Below, in pieces: positions 43,546 through 52,386 of a DNA stretch of 64,000 bases. The position numbers and the translations under genes are program-made. The notes beneath the pieces are model-generated. The model was not told the origin of the DNA. It saw only the letters and a list, made by a program, of their open reading frames with translations, and did no database searches. The stretch's first letter is position 1. Every line of letters begins with the position of its first letter. This stretch comes from Primorskyibacter flagellatus (GTDB lineage: Bacteria; Pseudomonadota; Alphaproteobacteria; Rhodobacterales; Rhodobacteraceae): the NCBI RefSeq assembly GCF_014638275.1, contig NZ_BMFJ01000004.1, positions 149,326 through 213,325 of the forward strand, in the 5' to 3' direction.

Positions 43546-45126
43546 CTATGTCCGTGCGTCCGCGCCGGCGGGTCGCGGGGCGGCGGTGCCGACCAGCCAG
43601 TTCCACGGCGTCGTGCCGGTGGCGCGTCGGCGGGCGAAGTCCTCTTCCACCAGCTCGTACATGCCGGGGAACAGGTCGCGGCGGACCAGCGGCCGGTCCG
43701 CGATGTGCAGGATCGCCCCCCTGTCCGCGTAGGGCGGCCAGTCGGGTGCGCCCTCGGCCGTCGGGGTGCCGTCGCGGGTGAAGGCGGTCCAGTAGTCGCC
43801 GATGATGCGGGTCAGCGCGGCCTCTTCTTCGGTGTCGGGGGCCTTGGGCCAGGCCGGGGGCGACTGGCGCATGGTGTCGAAGACATAGGGCAGTTCGGCG
43901 GCGTGGAAGGCGTGCAGGTCGCGGGCGTCGGCCTCCGGATAGCCGTGATCGAAGAAATAGACATGGGCGGGCCGGCCGTTGGCGACCTGTGCCTTGGCGG
44001 CGGCCAGCACGGTCCAGCCGAAGAGCGCATCGCCCGCCGCCGCGTCGCCGCTGCGCGCCGGGTCGTCGGCGGGATAGCGGGCGAGGAACCGGTCGGCGAG
44101 GTCGCCATAGCGGGCGCGGATGATCCGTTCGTACTCGGCCGGGCTGGCGGGCACCGGGGGGCGGAGGAATTCGAGGGTCGGGATCTCGCGCGCGTTCCAG
44201 CCGGCGAGGAGGGGGACCGGCGCGGTCTGTCCGGTGCGGAAGAGGGTGAGCGGCTGGTCGGGCAGGATGAGCCCGTCGACCACCCCCTGCGCGGCGAACC
44301 CGGCGGCGTCAGCGGCGAGCGACAGCTCCTGCGGGTCGCGCCGCCTGAGGTCGTCGATGGAGATGGCGCCGAGCGCGGCGAGCAGCCTTTCGCCCGCGGC
44401 TTCCCCGGAGCCCATGCCGTGCCGGTCTTCCTTCAGGTGCTGGGCGGAGCAGATGTGCCCGCTCTGGGCGATGGCGCGGGCAAAGAGCCCGCGGGCGGCG
44501 GGCGCACAGAGCAGGTAGTAGACGCTGAGCGCCCCGGCGGATTCCCCTGCAACAGTGACGTTATCAGGATCGCCGCCGACCGCCGCGATGTTGCGCTGCA
44601 CCCATTGCAGCGCCGCGATCTGGTCGAGCAGGCCGTAGTTGCCCGAGACGCCGTCGGGCGATTCAGCCGAGAGGTGGGGATGGGCGAGGTAGCCATGCAC
44701 GTTGAGCCGGTAGTTGATCGTCACCACCACCTGTCCGCGCCGGGCCAGGGCCGCGCCGTCTGTCAGCGCCTCGCTGCCCGCGCCGCGCAGCAGGTTGCCG
44801 CCGTGGATCCAGACGAAGACGGGCAGGTCGCTGGCGTCCTTCGGGGCCCAGATGTTGAGGTTGAGGCAGTCGTCGCCCTTCTCCTCGATGTGGCATTCGT
44901 AGACGCTGCCCCTGCGGCGGAGCGGCTGCGGACAGGCGAGGCCGAAGGCGGTGGCGTCGAACAGGTCCGCGCGGTCGGGCACCGGGACAGGGGGCCGCCA
45001 GCGCAGGTCGCCGCCGGGGGGCAGGGCGTAGGGCAGGCCGCGCCAGACGTTCAGCGCGCCTTCGGTCCGGCCGAGGGCGGCACCGGAGGGGAAGCGGGCG
45101 ACAGGCCCGTCAGGCTGCTGGTTCAT
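43546..45126 (-). CDS. carboxylesterase type B
   Basis: 526-residue alpha/beta hydrolase of the esterase/lipase type B family. Nucleophile Ser196 in GESAGA, oxyanion hole HGG at 108-110, and a C-terminal His in FHAAELPYVF near 425; the acid is probably Glu in EYERI region or nearby. No signal peptide. ATG at 45126 (MNQQPDGPVARF); the longer open frame upstream overlaps the CoA-transferase gene antisense to nothing and is not needed. Releases an acid from an ester before CoA activation by the neighbouring ligase (inference). Confidence 0.88.
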   Translation of the reverse strand: MNQQPDGPVARFPSGAALGRTEGALNVWRGLPYALPPGGDLRWRPPVPVPDRADLFDATAFGLACPQPLRRRGSVYECHIEEKGDDCLNLNIWAPKDASDLPVFVWIHGGNLLRGAGSEALTDGAALARRGQVVVTINYRLNVHGYLAHPHLSAESPDGVSGNYGLLDQIAALQWVQRNIAAVGGDPDNVTVAGESAGALSVYYLLCAPAARGLFARAIAQSGHICSAQHLKEDRHGMGSGEAAGERLLAALGAISIDDLRRRDPQELSLAADAAGFAAQGVVDGLILPDQPLTLFRTGQTAPVPLLAGWNAREIPTLEFLRPPVPASPAEYERIIRARYGDLADRFLARYPADDPARSGDAAAGDALFGWTVLAAAKAQVANGRPAHVYFFDHGYPEADARDLHAFHAAELPYVFDTMRQSPPAWPKAPDTEEEAALTRIIGDYWTAFTRDGTPTAEGAPDWPPYADRGAILHIADRPLVRRDLFPGMYELVEEDFARRRATGTTPWNWLVGTAAPRPAGADART

Positions 45127-45197
45127 GGATCGGGTTTCCGTTGCTGTGGCGGTCCGGGCGCCCCCTGTGGCCGGGGACGGGACGGGGCCGCGCGCTG

Positions 45198-46490
45198 TCA
45201 GATGATGCCGGCGGCGCGCAGGCTGGCGATCTCCTCCGGCCCGAGGCCGGCGGCGGCAAGCACCGCCTCCGTATCCGCGCCGAGCAGGGAGGGGGCGGTG
45301 TCGGGGTGCAGGTTCGCGCCATTGGCCTTGAACGGCAGGTTCGGCACATGCACCGGGCCGTCGTGGCCGTCGAGGGACATCTCGGACACCAGGTCGCGGG
45401 CGGCGAACTGGTCCTCTGCCACCATCTCGTCCAGGCTGCGGACCCGTCCGGCGGGCACGCCGGTGCCGTCGAGGAGGGTTTCCCATTCCGCCGCGCTGCG
45501 GGTCATGAACAGGGCGACCAGTTCCTCCCGCAGGCTGGCGGCTTCGGACATGCGGGTGGCGGGATCGGACCAGCGCGGGTCGGCGAGGATGTCGTCGCGC
45601 CCGGTGGCGGCGCAGAGCAGGCGGAACTGCCGGTCGTTGTTCGCGGCCAGCATGAGCACCCCGTCGGCGGTCTGGAACGCGCCGGAGGAGGGGCTCTGGC
45701 TCCATGCCTCGTTGCCGTTCTGCGACGGCTGCCAGCCGGCGGTGAGGTGCTGCGTGACGAGGGAGGCCATGAGCATCAGCGCGGTGTCCATCATGGCCAC
45801 GTCGAGCCGGACCGCACGGCCGGTGCGCCGGACCTCGGCCAGCCCGGCCATGATCGCCATGGCGGCGTTCATGCCGGTGGCATAGTCGACATAGGGCGCG
45901 CCGACCTTGGTCGGGCCGTCGCCCTTCTTGCCGGTGGTGAGCATGATGCCGCACATGCCCTGTATGACGTGGTCATAGGCCGGGCGCGGGCTGAGCGGGC
46001 CGTCGTGCCCGAAGGCGGAGACAGAGCAGTAGACGATGTCGGGCCGCAGCTCCCGCACCGCCTCGAACCCGAGGCCGAGGCGGTCGGCGACGCCGGGCTT
46101 GAAGTTTTCCACGAAGATGTCGGCGGAGGCGATGAGACGACGCAGCGCGGCCAGCCCGGCCGGGGCCTTGAGGTCGAGCGTCACGGATTTCTTCGCGGCA
46201 TTGTGGGCCAGGAAGTTCAGCCCCATGCCCCGCGCGCCAAGCGTCATGTCCGGCCCGCCGTTGCGGGTCCAGTCGCCTTCCCCCGGCTTTTCGATCTTGA
46301 GCACCTCGGCCCCGAGGAGGGCGAGCTGATAGGTCGCGAAGGGACCGGCCAGAACCTGGCTGAGATCGACGACGCGCAGCCCGGCAAGCGGGCGGAAGCC
46401 GTCGCCGTCGCCTGCGGTCGTATCCTGTGCTGTGCCTGGACCTGCCGGACGCGCCTCCTCTGCGCGGCCGGTGCCGAAAGTGCTGTTCAT
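45198..46490 (-). CDS. CaiB/BaiF (type III) CoA-transferase
   Basis: 430 residues. ATG at 46490 preceded by AGGAG. Family motifs: LRVVDLSQVLAGPFATYQLALLGAEVLKIEKP, ENFKPGVADRLGLG, and the catalytic Asp173 in PAYDHVIQG, so this copy should be active, unlike the pair at 58-60 kb. An extra N-terminal tail of about 30 residues is Ala/Gly rich. First gene of the minus-strand operon CoA-transferase, esterase, SDR, ligase; divergent from lysR and probably under its control. Confidence 0.9.
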   Translation of the reverse strand: MNSTFGTGRAEEARPAGPGTAQDTTAGDGDGFRPLAGLRVVDLSQVLAGPFATYQLALLGAEVLKIEKPGEGDWTRNGGPDMTLGARGMGLNFLAHNAAKKSVTLDLKAPAGLAALRRLIASADIFVENFKPGVADRLGLGFEAVRELRPDIVYCSVSAFGHDGPLSPRPAYDHVIQGMCGIMLTTGKKGDGPTKVGAPYVDYATGMNAAMAIMAGLAEVRRTGRAVRLDVAMMDTALMLMASLVTQHLTAGWQPSQNGNEAWSQSPSSGAFQTADGVLMLAANNDRQFRLLCAATGRDDILADPRWSDPATRMSEAASLREELVALFMTRSAAEWETLLDGTGVPAGRVRSLDEMVAEDQFAARDLVSEMSLDGHDGPVHVPNLPFKANGANLHPDTAPSLLGADTEAVLAAAGLGPEEIASLRAAGII

Positions 46491-46586
46491 CACGTTCTCC
46501 TGCCTTGACGTGAAACGGCCGGAATTCTCTCCACCCCCTCTTGCCATACGGGGTCGCTATCCATAAAAAAAATTCAAAAAATCTGC

Positions 46587-46609
46587 ACCGTGATAGGCAG
46601 GGTTTATGA
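46587..46609. promoter_or_regulatory. LysR-type box at the lysR start
   Basis: ACCG followed by TGATAGGCAGGGTTTATGA; contains T-N11-A (46594/46606) with arms TGATA and TATGA. It closely matches 54057-54079. It covers the lysR start codon, so autoregulation and control of the divergent CoA-transferase operon are likely. Confidence 0.5.
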
Positions 46610-47550
46610 CTCACTCACCGCAACATCTGGACCGGCTGCGCCTGCGTCACCTGCGCCTGCTGGAGCTTATCAACGATCACAGATCGCTGCGCGCGGTGGC
46701 GGAACAGCTTTCCCTGACGCAGCCCGCCGTGTCGCAGATGGTCAAGGATCTGGAGTTCGCCCTTGGCGCCGTGCTGGTCGACCGATCGGTGCGCGGGGTG
46801 GAGCTGACGGCGGTCGGGCGGCTGGCGCTGCAGCGGGCGCGGTCCGGGCTGGCGGCGTTCCACACGCTTGCGGCGGAACTGGACGAGGGCCTGCCGCCGA
46901 CGCTGCATGTCGGCACCAATCCGGCCATGATGTTCAACATGATCCCGGCGGCCCTGCGCATCGCGCGTGAGGCGGATGCGGGCGTGCGTTATGTCCTGCG
47001 GACCGGGCTGGCAATGGACATGGCGCGCGCGCTCTGGGACGGGGAGATCAACTGCTATGTCGGGCGCATCGACTGGGAGGTCGTGCCGGGCGAGATGAAG
47101 CGCAGCCTGCGCCACGTTCACCTGTACGAAACCGACCTTGTCGCCGTGTGTTCGCAGTCGCATCCGCTGGCCGGGCGCGGCGACCTGACCCCGGAGGACC
47201 TGCGCGACACGGTCTGGGCCCTGCCGCCGGAGGATTCCAAGAACCGCATGGGGCTGACCTCGGCCTTCCGCAACAACGGCCTGCCCGAGCCGCGCATCGC
47301 GGTCGAGGTGGCGGCGGATCCGAACGGCCTGATGAACATCGTGCGGGAGATGCCGCTGCTGGCGGTGATCCCCCGGCTGGTTCTGAACACCCCGGCGGCG
47401 GGCACGCAGCTGGTGGCGCTGGACGCGCCCTTCCTGAACCTGCCGCCGGTCGAGATCGGGTTTCTCACGCTGGTGGAGCAGGAGCAGCTGATCGGGCTGA
47501 ATGCATTCCGGGAGGCGCTGGTCGCGGCAGTGGCCTCGGAGTTCGGGTAG
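46606..47550 (+). CDS. LysR family transcriptional regulator
   Basis: 314 residues: N-terminal winged helix (about 10-70; RHLRLLELINDHRSLRAVAEQLSLTQPAVSQMVKDLE in two parts) and a periplasmic-binding-fold effector domain. Divergent from the CoA-transferase operon, with a candidate box over its own start codon and a second similar box at 54061-54079, upstream of the TTT and Dpp-type operons. The ribosome site is weak (AGGG close to ATG), in keeping with autoregulation. Effector likely the acid or its CoA ester. Confidence 0.9.
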   Translation: MTHSPQHLDRLRLRHLRLLELINDHRSLRAVAEQLSLTQPAVSQMVKDLEFALGAVLVDRSVRGVELTAVGRLALQRARSGLAAFHTLAAELDEGLPPTLHVGTNPAMMFNMIPAALRIAREADAGVRYVLRTGLAMDMARALWDGEINCYVGRIDWEVVPGEMKRSLRHVHLYETDLVAVCSQSHPLAGRGDLTPEDLRDTVWALPPEDSKNRMGLTSAFRNNGLPEPRIAVEVAADPNGLMNIVREMPLLAVIPRLVLNTPAAGTQLVALDAPFLNLPPVEIGFLTLVEQEQLIGLNAFREALVAAVASEFG

Positions 47551-47556
47551 CGGGCG

Positions 47557-48504
47557 TTACTTGCGGCGGAAGACCACGGGGCAGTCGCCGATCCGGTCCT
47601 CGATCAGTTCGAGCCAGTTCCAGGCGCCGGGGCGGTTGGCCAGATGCGCGTCGAGAAACGCCGCCGTCACCATCCTGAGCGCGTCGAACTGGTGCGGCAC
47701 GACGGAGCCTTCGGGCGTCATGCCGCCAAGGTAATGGGTCGCGTCGTCCAGCACCGCCAGCATCTTCCCGCCCGGCGGGGCAAGGTCGAAGGGTTCGCAC
47801 TTCCAGTGCCAGTCCTGCCCCTTCGCGCCGCCGTCGCGGGTGCCGGTGACGGTCAGCACGGGGCCGGTCATGGCGTCCCACGATCCCTCGCGCAGGCCCT
47901 GCTGGTCGCGCCCCTGTCCGCTGAGCACGAGGGCGGCCGAGAAGCGCGGCTCCGCGAAACTGCGGGTGCCGTCGGGCAGATCCACCACGGCCCCGGCGAG
48001 GAGCTGCGCGGTATAGGCCCCGAAGGAATGGCCCGCGATTGCCAGCGGCAGCCCGGCGGGGTCGGTGCCGATGGTCGCGAGGATGTCGGGCAGGCGGTCG
48101 AGGATCGCCGTGACGATGCGGATGCGATCCAGCCCGTAGGCCGGGTCGTGCAGGATCCGCATCATCGCCTCGCGCGCGGCGGGACGTGTGCGGGACCACA
48201 GGACAAGGGTGTCGTCGGACGGATCCAGTCCGAGATCGGGATGCGTCTTCGCGACCTCGAATATGCTGTCGGCGAAAGTCGGGTGGATCACCACGTAGCC
48301 CTGGCGGACCCAGGCCTCCGTCAGTTCTCCGTAGGCGCGGCCGCTGGAGCCGAGACCGTGGCAGAAGACCACGATGCCGCGCGCCGTGCCGTCTGCGGGG
48401 TGGCGCAGGATCAGCGGCGGGGCGGTGTCGGCCTCTCCGGGCAGGGGGGTTGTCGTGACGGCGGGGTCGGAGCCGTCGCAGCGGGCGCTCCAGGGCATGG
48501 TCAT
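47557..48504 (-). CDS. alpha/beta hydrolase, platelet-activating factor acetylhydrolase/dienelactone hydrolase-like
   Basis: 315-residue hydrolase. Nucleophile in GHSFGAYTAQ, oxyanion-type HG in VVFCHGLGSSGRAYG, and a likely acid/His in LDDATHYLGG. The family splits small esters or lactones. Overlaps the DppF-like gene as ATGA, so it is the last gene of the system 4 importer operon. Substrate unknown. Confidence 0.85.
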   Translation of the reverse strand: MTMPWSARCDGSDPAVTTTPLPGEADTAPPLILRHPADGTARGIVVFCHGLGSSGRAYGELTEAWVRQGYVVIHPTFADSIFEVAKTHPDLGLDPSDDTLVLWSRTRPAAREAMMRILHDPAYGLDRIRIVTAILDRLPDILATIGTDPAGLPLAIAGHSFGAYTAQLLAGAVVDLPDGTRSFAEPRFSAALVLSGQGRDQQGLREGSWDAMTGPVLTVTGTRDGGAKGQDWHWKCEPFDLAPPGGKMLAVLDDATHYLGGMTPEGSVVPHQFDALRMVTAAFLDAHLANRPGAWNWLELIEDRIGDCPVVFRRK

Positions 48505-49523
48505 GGGGCGGTGACTCCTTCGGGGCGTGCCGGATGTGCGGCGATGTCGGACTCAGCCAGGAAGCAGCGGGCGGTGCCGCCGCCGGCCACCGGCAGGACG
48601 GGCGGGGTTTCGGCCCGGCAACGCGGCATGGCGAGCGGGCAGCGGTTGCGGTAGGGGCAGCCGCCGGTCGCGGCGCGCGGCAGGTCGCTGACGGGGGCGC
48701 TGCGCCGGGCGGCCCGGCGCGCCCGCTGCCGCGCGGGATCAAGCAGCGGGACCGCATCCAGCAGCGCGCGGGTATAGGGGTGGGCGGGGGCGTGGTAGAC
48801 CCGGTCGGCGGGCCCTTCCTCGACGATATGGCCCAGGTACATGACGGCGATCCGGTCCGAGATGTGATGCACCAGCGCGAGGTCGTGGGCGATCAGCAGG
48901 TAGGACATGCCGGTCGCGTCGCGCCGTTCGTAGAGCAGGTTGATGATCTGGTTCTGGGTGGACACGTCAAGCGCGCTGACGGGTTCGTCGAGCACGATCA
49001 GCTTCGGCTGAAGGGCCAGCGCGGCGGCGATGGCGATCCGCTGGCGCTGGCCGCCGGAGAATTCGTTGGGATACCGCCCGAGATGCGTCGGGGCCAGGCC
49101 GACGAGCCGCAGCAGGTCCTCTGCCCGGTCGCGGCGCGCGGCGGGGTCGAGACCGGTGTGGATCTTCAGCGGCTCGGTGACGATCTGTTCGACGGTCATC
49201 GACGGGTTGAGAGAGGAATAGGGGTCCTGGAACACGGCCTGGATCTGCCGCCGGACCTCGGGCGGATAGCCGTCGCGCAGCGCGGCCAGGTCGGTGTTGT
49301 TGAACATCATCCGCCCGGCGCTGGCGGGCACCAGTCCAAGCAGGGCGTTGGCGATGGAGGACTTGCCGGAGCCGGACTCCCCGACGAGGCCGAGGGTTTC
49401 GCCCGCGCCGATGGTCAGCGTGGCGGCCTTCACCGCATCCACGCCCGAACGGCGCAGGCCGAGCAGGGAGCGGCCGCCGTAGGTGACGGTCAGGTCCTCG
49501 ATCCGGAGCAGGGCGTCGGTCAT
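48501..49523 (-). CDS. Dpp-type ABC transporter ATPase, DppF-like (system 4)
   Basis: 340 residues: Walker [23 protein letters not shown], signature FSGGQRQR, Walker [15 protein letters not shown], and Cys residues in TGGCPYRNRCPLAMPRC. Overlaps the fused permease-ATPase gene as ATGA. It is the partner of the ATPase half of that fusion. Confidence 0.9.
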   Translation of the reverse strand: MTDALLRIEDLTVTYGGRSLLGLRRSGVDAVKAATLTIGAGETLGLVGESGSGKSSIANALLGLVPASAGRMMFNNTDLAALRDGYPPEVRRQIQAVFQDPYSSLNPSMTVEQIVTEPLKIHTGLDPAARRDRAEDLLRLVGLAPTHLGRYPNEFSGGQRQRIAIAAALALQPKLIVLDEPVSALDVSTQNQIINLLYERRDATGMSYLLIAHDLALVHHISDRIAVMYLGHIVEEGPADRVYHAPAHPYTRALLDAVPLLDPARQRARRAARRSAPVSDLPRAATGGCPYRNRCPLAMPRCRAETPPVLPVAGGGTARCFLAESDIAAHPARPEGVTAP

Positions 49524-51412
49524 TGCGCGGCCTCCAGCGTCAGGGCCGCGGCATGCACGCAGCGCACCTGCTGGCCGGGGACCTCAGCCGTGGTGAGCGG
49601 CACGGGCGCGGCGCAGGCGGCGTCGGCATGGGCGCAGCGGCTGGCAAACCGGCACCCCGGGGGCCAGCTGCCCGGCGGGGGCACGGTGCCGGGGATGACC
49701 GGAAGGGGTGGCGTTCCGCTGGCCCCGTGCGGCATCGCGGACAGCAGGCCGGAGGTATAGGGGTGCCGGGGATGGGAAAACAGCCGGTCGACGGACGCGG
49801 TCTCGACGATCTCGCCGCAGTACATGACGGCGATGCGGTCGCAGATGTCGGCGGCAACGGCGAGGTCGTGGGTAACGAACAGCATGGCCATGCCGAAATC
49901 GTCCTGCAGATCGCGGAAGAGGTCGAGGATCTCCTGCTGCACGGTCACGTCCAGCGCGGTGGTCGGTTCGTCCGCGATCAGCAGCTTGGGGCCGCAGGAC
50001 AGGGCGCGGGCAATCGCGATCCGCTGCGCCATGCCGCCGGAGAGTTCGTGCGGATAGGCGTCGGCCCGTTCGGCGGGGCGGGGAATGCCGACCCGGTCGA
50101 TCAGTTCGACCGTGCGGTCGCGGGCGGCGCGTCGGGACAGGCCCTGCTTGACGCGCAGCACCTCGGCGATCTGGCTGCCGACGGTAAAGGCGGGGTTGAG
50201 GCTGGTGGTCGGGTCCTGGAAAACCATGGCGATGTCGCTGCCGCGCGCGGCCTCCAGCCCCGAGGCGGGCAGGGACAGCAGGTCGGTCCCGTCCAGCAGC
50301 ACCCGGCCGCCGGCGATCCGCCCTCCGGCGCCGATCAGCCCCATGAGCGCCAGCCCGGTGACCGTTTTGCCCGACCCGGATTCCCCGACCAGTCCAAGCG
50401 TTTCGCCCCGACCGATGCGGAAGGACATGTCGGTCACCACCGGCACCGGCTGCCCGCCCTTGGGCGATACGGTGACCGTCAGCCCGTCGACCAGCAGGGC
50501 ATCGTCCGCCCGCGGCGTCATCGGTTCGGAGCTCCGGCTGCGGGCGGGGGCGCTGGCGGGGACATGAACGGGCGTGGCCTCGGGCAGGCGGATGCCGCGT
50601 CCGATGGAGTCGCGCAGCACGTCGCCAAGCAGGTTGACCGAGAGCACCGTCGCCACGATGGCCAGTCCGGGCGGCACGGCGAGGAAGGCGTTCAGCTCCA
50701 TATAGGCGGCGGCGGTGTTGAGCATGGTGCCCCAGCTTGCCTGCGGCGGCTGCACGCCAATGCCGATGAAGGACAGCCCCGCCTCGGCCAGCAGCACCGC
50801 ACCGACGGTCAGCGTGACCTGGACGATCAGCGGCGGCGCGATGTTGAGGAAGATGTGCCGGACCAGGATGCGCGAGGGAGAGGCGCCGATGACGCGGGCG
50901 GAGCGGACGTAGACCTCTTCGCGTTCGGTCAGCACGACGGAGCGGGCGAGGCGCAGGAAGGCGGTGGAATAGAGGATGCCAAGCGCGAACATCGCGCGGT
51001 GCAGCCCTGTGCCGAGAATGGCGATGATGACGATCGCCACCATGATGCCGGGGATCGACACGATGGCCTCGACCAGCCGCATGGTGACCCAGTCCCACCA
51101 TCCGCCGCGGTAGCCGATGAACAGGCCCACGGGCACGCCGATCAGCACCGCCAGCCCGGTAGCCTCGGCCGCCGCGATGACCGCGATGCGGCTGCCGTGG
51201 ATCATCCGCGACAGCACGTCCCGGCCCAGGTCGTCGGTCCCGAGCCAGTGTTCGGCGGAGGGACCCTGCAGCATGTCCATCAGGTTCTGCTGCAGCGGGT
51301 CGTAGGGCGCCAGCCATTCCGCGAAGAGCGCGCAGATCAGCAGGGTCGCAAGCACCGCGACCGAGGGGATGACCACGGCGAGGGTGGAGGGGCGGACGTG
51401 GGAAAGTTTCAT
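49520..51412 (-). CDS. Dpp-type permease-ATPase fusion, DppC-DppD (system 4)
   Basis: 630 residues in one frame. Residues 1-275 form a DppC-type permease (HWLGTDDLGRDVLSRMIHGSR, EAA loop YVRSARVIGASPSRIL near 168-184, tail LLGDVLRDSIGRGI). A Pro/Ala/Ser linker follows (about 278-300). Residues 303-630 form a DppD-type ATPase (Walker A 343-350, [49 protein letters not shown]). An internal ATG at residue 298 could give a free ATPase. Such fusions are known in this family but the other three systems of this window keep the proteins separate. Confidence 0.9.
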   Translation of the reverse strand: MKLSHVRPSTLAVVIPSVAVLATLLICALFAEWLAPYDPLQQNLMDMLQGPSAEHWLGTDDLGRDVLSRMIHGSRIAVIAAAEATGLAVLIGVPVGLFIGYRGGWWDWVTMRLVEAIVSIPGIMVAIVIIAILGTGLHRAMFALGILYSTAFLRLARSVVLTEREEVYVRSARVIGASPSRILVRHIFLNIAPPLIVQVTLTVGAVLLAEAGLSFIGIGVQPPQASWGTMLNTAAAYMELNAFLAVPPGLAIVATVLSVNLLGDVLRDSIGRGIRLPEATPVHVPASAPARSRSSEPMTPRADDALLVDGLTVTVSPKGGQPVPVVTDMSFRIGRGETLGLVGESGSGKTVTGLALMGLIGAGGRIAGGRVLLDGTDLLSLPASGLEAARGSDIAMVFQDPTTSLNPAFTVGSQIAEVLRVKQGLSRRAARDRTVELIDRVGIPRPAERADAYPHELSGGMAQRIAIARALSCGPKLLIADEPTTALDVTVQQEILDLFRDLQDDFGMAMLFVTHDLAVAADICDRIAVMYCGEIVETASVDRLFSHPRHPYTSGLLSAMPHGASGTPPLPVIPGTVPPPGSWPPGCRFASRCAHADAACAAPVPLTTAEVPGQQVRCVHAAALTLEAAQ

Positions 51413-52353
51413 GCCGGACGGGCCTTCGGGTTGATGAGGCCATAGAGCACATCGGTCGCCAGTTGCACCGCCATGACCACCAGCACGAGCACCAGCACGA
51501 TGCCCTGGATCATCGGGATGTCCTGCTGGCGGACGGCGGCCACGGCAAGCGATCCGATGCCGTTGATGGCAAAGACCTGTTCGACGATCAGCGCGCCGCC
51601 GAGCAGCACGGTGATCTGGAACGACAGCACGGTTACGACGGGCACCAGCGCGTTCTTGAGCGCGTGGCGGAAGATCACCCGTCGCGCGGGCAGGCCCTGC
51701 GCCCGGGCGGCGCGGATGTAGTCCTGCTGCAGCACGCCGACCATGGCGGACCGGACCTGACGGGCGATGGCCGCGCTGGTCGACAGGCCAAGCGCGAGCG
51801 CCGGCAGGGTGATGGAGCGCAGCCAGCCCGCCGGATCCTCGGCCAGCCGGACATAGCCGGTGGCGGGGAACCAGCGCAGCGACACGGCGAAGACCGAAGC
51901 GAGGATCAGGCCGAACCAGAAGTTCGGCACCGCCTGACCGATGGTGGCGCCGACGGTGGCCAGCCGGTCGATCCAGCTGCGTGGCCGCAGCGCCGCCGCC
52001 ACCCCCGCGCCCAGTCCGACGACCACCGAGATCAGCACGGAAGCGAATGTCAGCGACAGGGTGGCGGGCATCCGCAGCATCACCGCGTCCGTCACCCGCA
52101 CGGAGTTGAAGAACGAGGTCCCGAGGTCGCCCTGCACCGCCTGTCCCAGCCAGGTGACATAGCGGGTCACGAACGGCTCGTTCAGGCCGAGCCGTTCGCG
52201 GATCATCTGGTACTGCTCTTCCGAGCCGCGGTCGCCGATGATCAGGTCGACCGGGTCGCTTGGCAGGAGCGCGGTGAAGGAGAACGTCAGGACCGAGACG
52301 ATCAGCAGCAGGGGCACCATCGCCAGAAGACGCTGTCCGATCAGTCTCAGCAT
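51409..52353 (-). CDS. Dpp-type ABC transporter permease, DppB-like (system 4)
   Basis: 314-residue permease: N-terminal anchor MLRLIGQRLLAMVPLLLIVS, loop IRERLGLNEPFVTRYVTWLG, EAA loop YIRAARAQGLPARRVIFRHA near residues 211-231. ATGA overlap with the fusion gene. Thirty-three bases separate it from the binding-protein gene. Confidence 0.9.
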   Translation of the reverse strand: MLRLIGQRLLAMVPLLLIVSVLTFSFTALLPSDPVDLIIGDRGSEEQYQMIRERLGLNEPFVTRYVTWLGQAVQGDLGTSFFNSVRVTDAVMLRMPATLSLTFASVLISVVVGLGAGVAAALRPRSWIDRLATVGATIGQAVPNFWFGLILASVFAVSLRWFPATGYVRLAEDPAGWLRSITLPALALGLSTSAAIARQVRSAMVGVLQQDYIRAARAQGLPARRVIFRHALKNALVPVVTVLSFQITVLLGGALIVEQVFAINGIGSLAVAAVRQQDIPMIQGIVLVLVLVVMAVQLATDVLYGLINPKARPA

Positions 52354-52386
52354 GACGGTCTCTTTCCTGTTCGCGCCGGGGGCCGG

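Noticed and set aside
43144..45885. 913-codon plus-strand frame across the esterase and SDR genes
   Set aside because: Shadow of the minus-strand carboxylesterase, which has GESAG and HGG motifs in the proper order; the plus-strand product has no recognisable domain.
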